A stretch of 5,760 nt of DNA from an uncultured Eubacteriales bacterium (GTDB lineage Bacteria; Bacillota; Clostridia; Oscillospirales; Acutalibacteraceae). Below the pieces are notes generated by a model. That model had not been told where the DNA came from. It did not search any database and saw nothing but the letters and a program-made list of their open reading frames with translations. The stretch is from positions 1 through 5,760 of the forward strand of contig OMPZ01000054.1 in the NCBI GenBank assembly GCA_900313125.1, in the 5' to 3' direction. Both the position numbers and the translations under genes were made by a program. This document shows, piece by piece, positions 5,732 to 5,760 of this stretch (position 1 is its first letter; each line of letters starts with the position of its first letter).

Positions 5732-5760
5732 GTAATCGCCGATCAAACGACTGTCTCACA

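Noticed and set aside
4785..5735. 316-residue + strand reading frame opposite aroF
   Set aside because: Antisense of a clear DAHP synthase with every catalytic motif; the absence of stops follows from codon bias, and no family resemblance or ribosome site is seen.

Overview
The window reads as ordinary chromosomal DNA of a low-to-mid GC Gram-positive bacterium, most likely a gut Clostridia member (Ruminococcus/Oscillospiraceae type). This is an inference from the look of the class I DAHP synthase and tyrosyl-tRNA synthetase, from strong AGGAGG-type ribosome binding sites, and from a VanY-type peptidase with a Ser/Pro-rich linker. No phage, transposon, CRISPR, rRNA or tRNA signal was seen.

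Layout. Positions 1-1648 are read on the + strand: the C-terminal end of an unrecognised, single-pass membrane-anchored protein with Ser-Ser-Lys-Ala repeats, whose stop codon overlaps the start of a 12-helix MATE-family efflux transporter. From 1717 to the right edge everything is on the - strand: aroF (DAHP synthase, 5645-4608), then after a hairpin and a long A/T-rich regulatory gap tyrS (tyrosyl-tRNA synthetase, 4308-3079), then 36 bp further a VanY-like D,D-carboxypeptidase (3042-1717) that is probably co-transcribed with tyrS. The two transcription units converge on a bidirectional terminator at 1635-1666, whose stem contains the stop codon of the MATE gene.

How the genes fit together. 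AroF commits carbon to the shikimate pathway and so to tyrosine, and TyrS charges tyrosine onto tRNA, so the neighbourhood has an aromatic amino-acid theme. The peptidase trims peptidoglycan stem peptides at the cell surface and has no obvious link with TyrS beyond sharing the transcript. The MATE transporter and the anchored protein form a separate unit.

The most interesting content is non-coding. The gap between aroF and tyrS (4309-4607) holds a probable aroF terminator, a second hairpin that can exchange partners with it, three TTAC-N5/6-GTAA dyads stacked just upstream of an extended -10 promoter, and a fourth dyad near the predicted transcript start. The aroF leader (5646-5760) carries a terminator hairpin with an overlapping alternative hairpin, so attenuation is possible. 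No T-box was recognised in front of tyrS. I do not see a new multi-gene system here.
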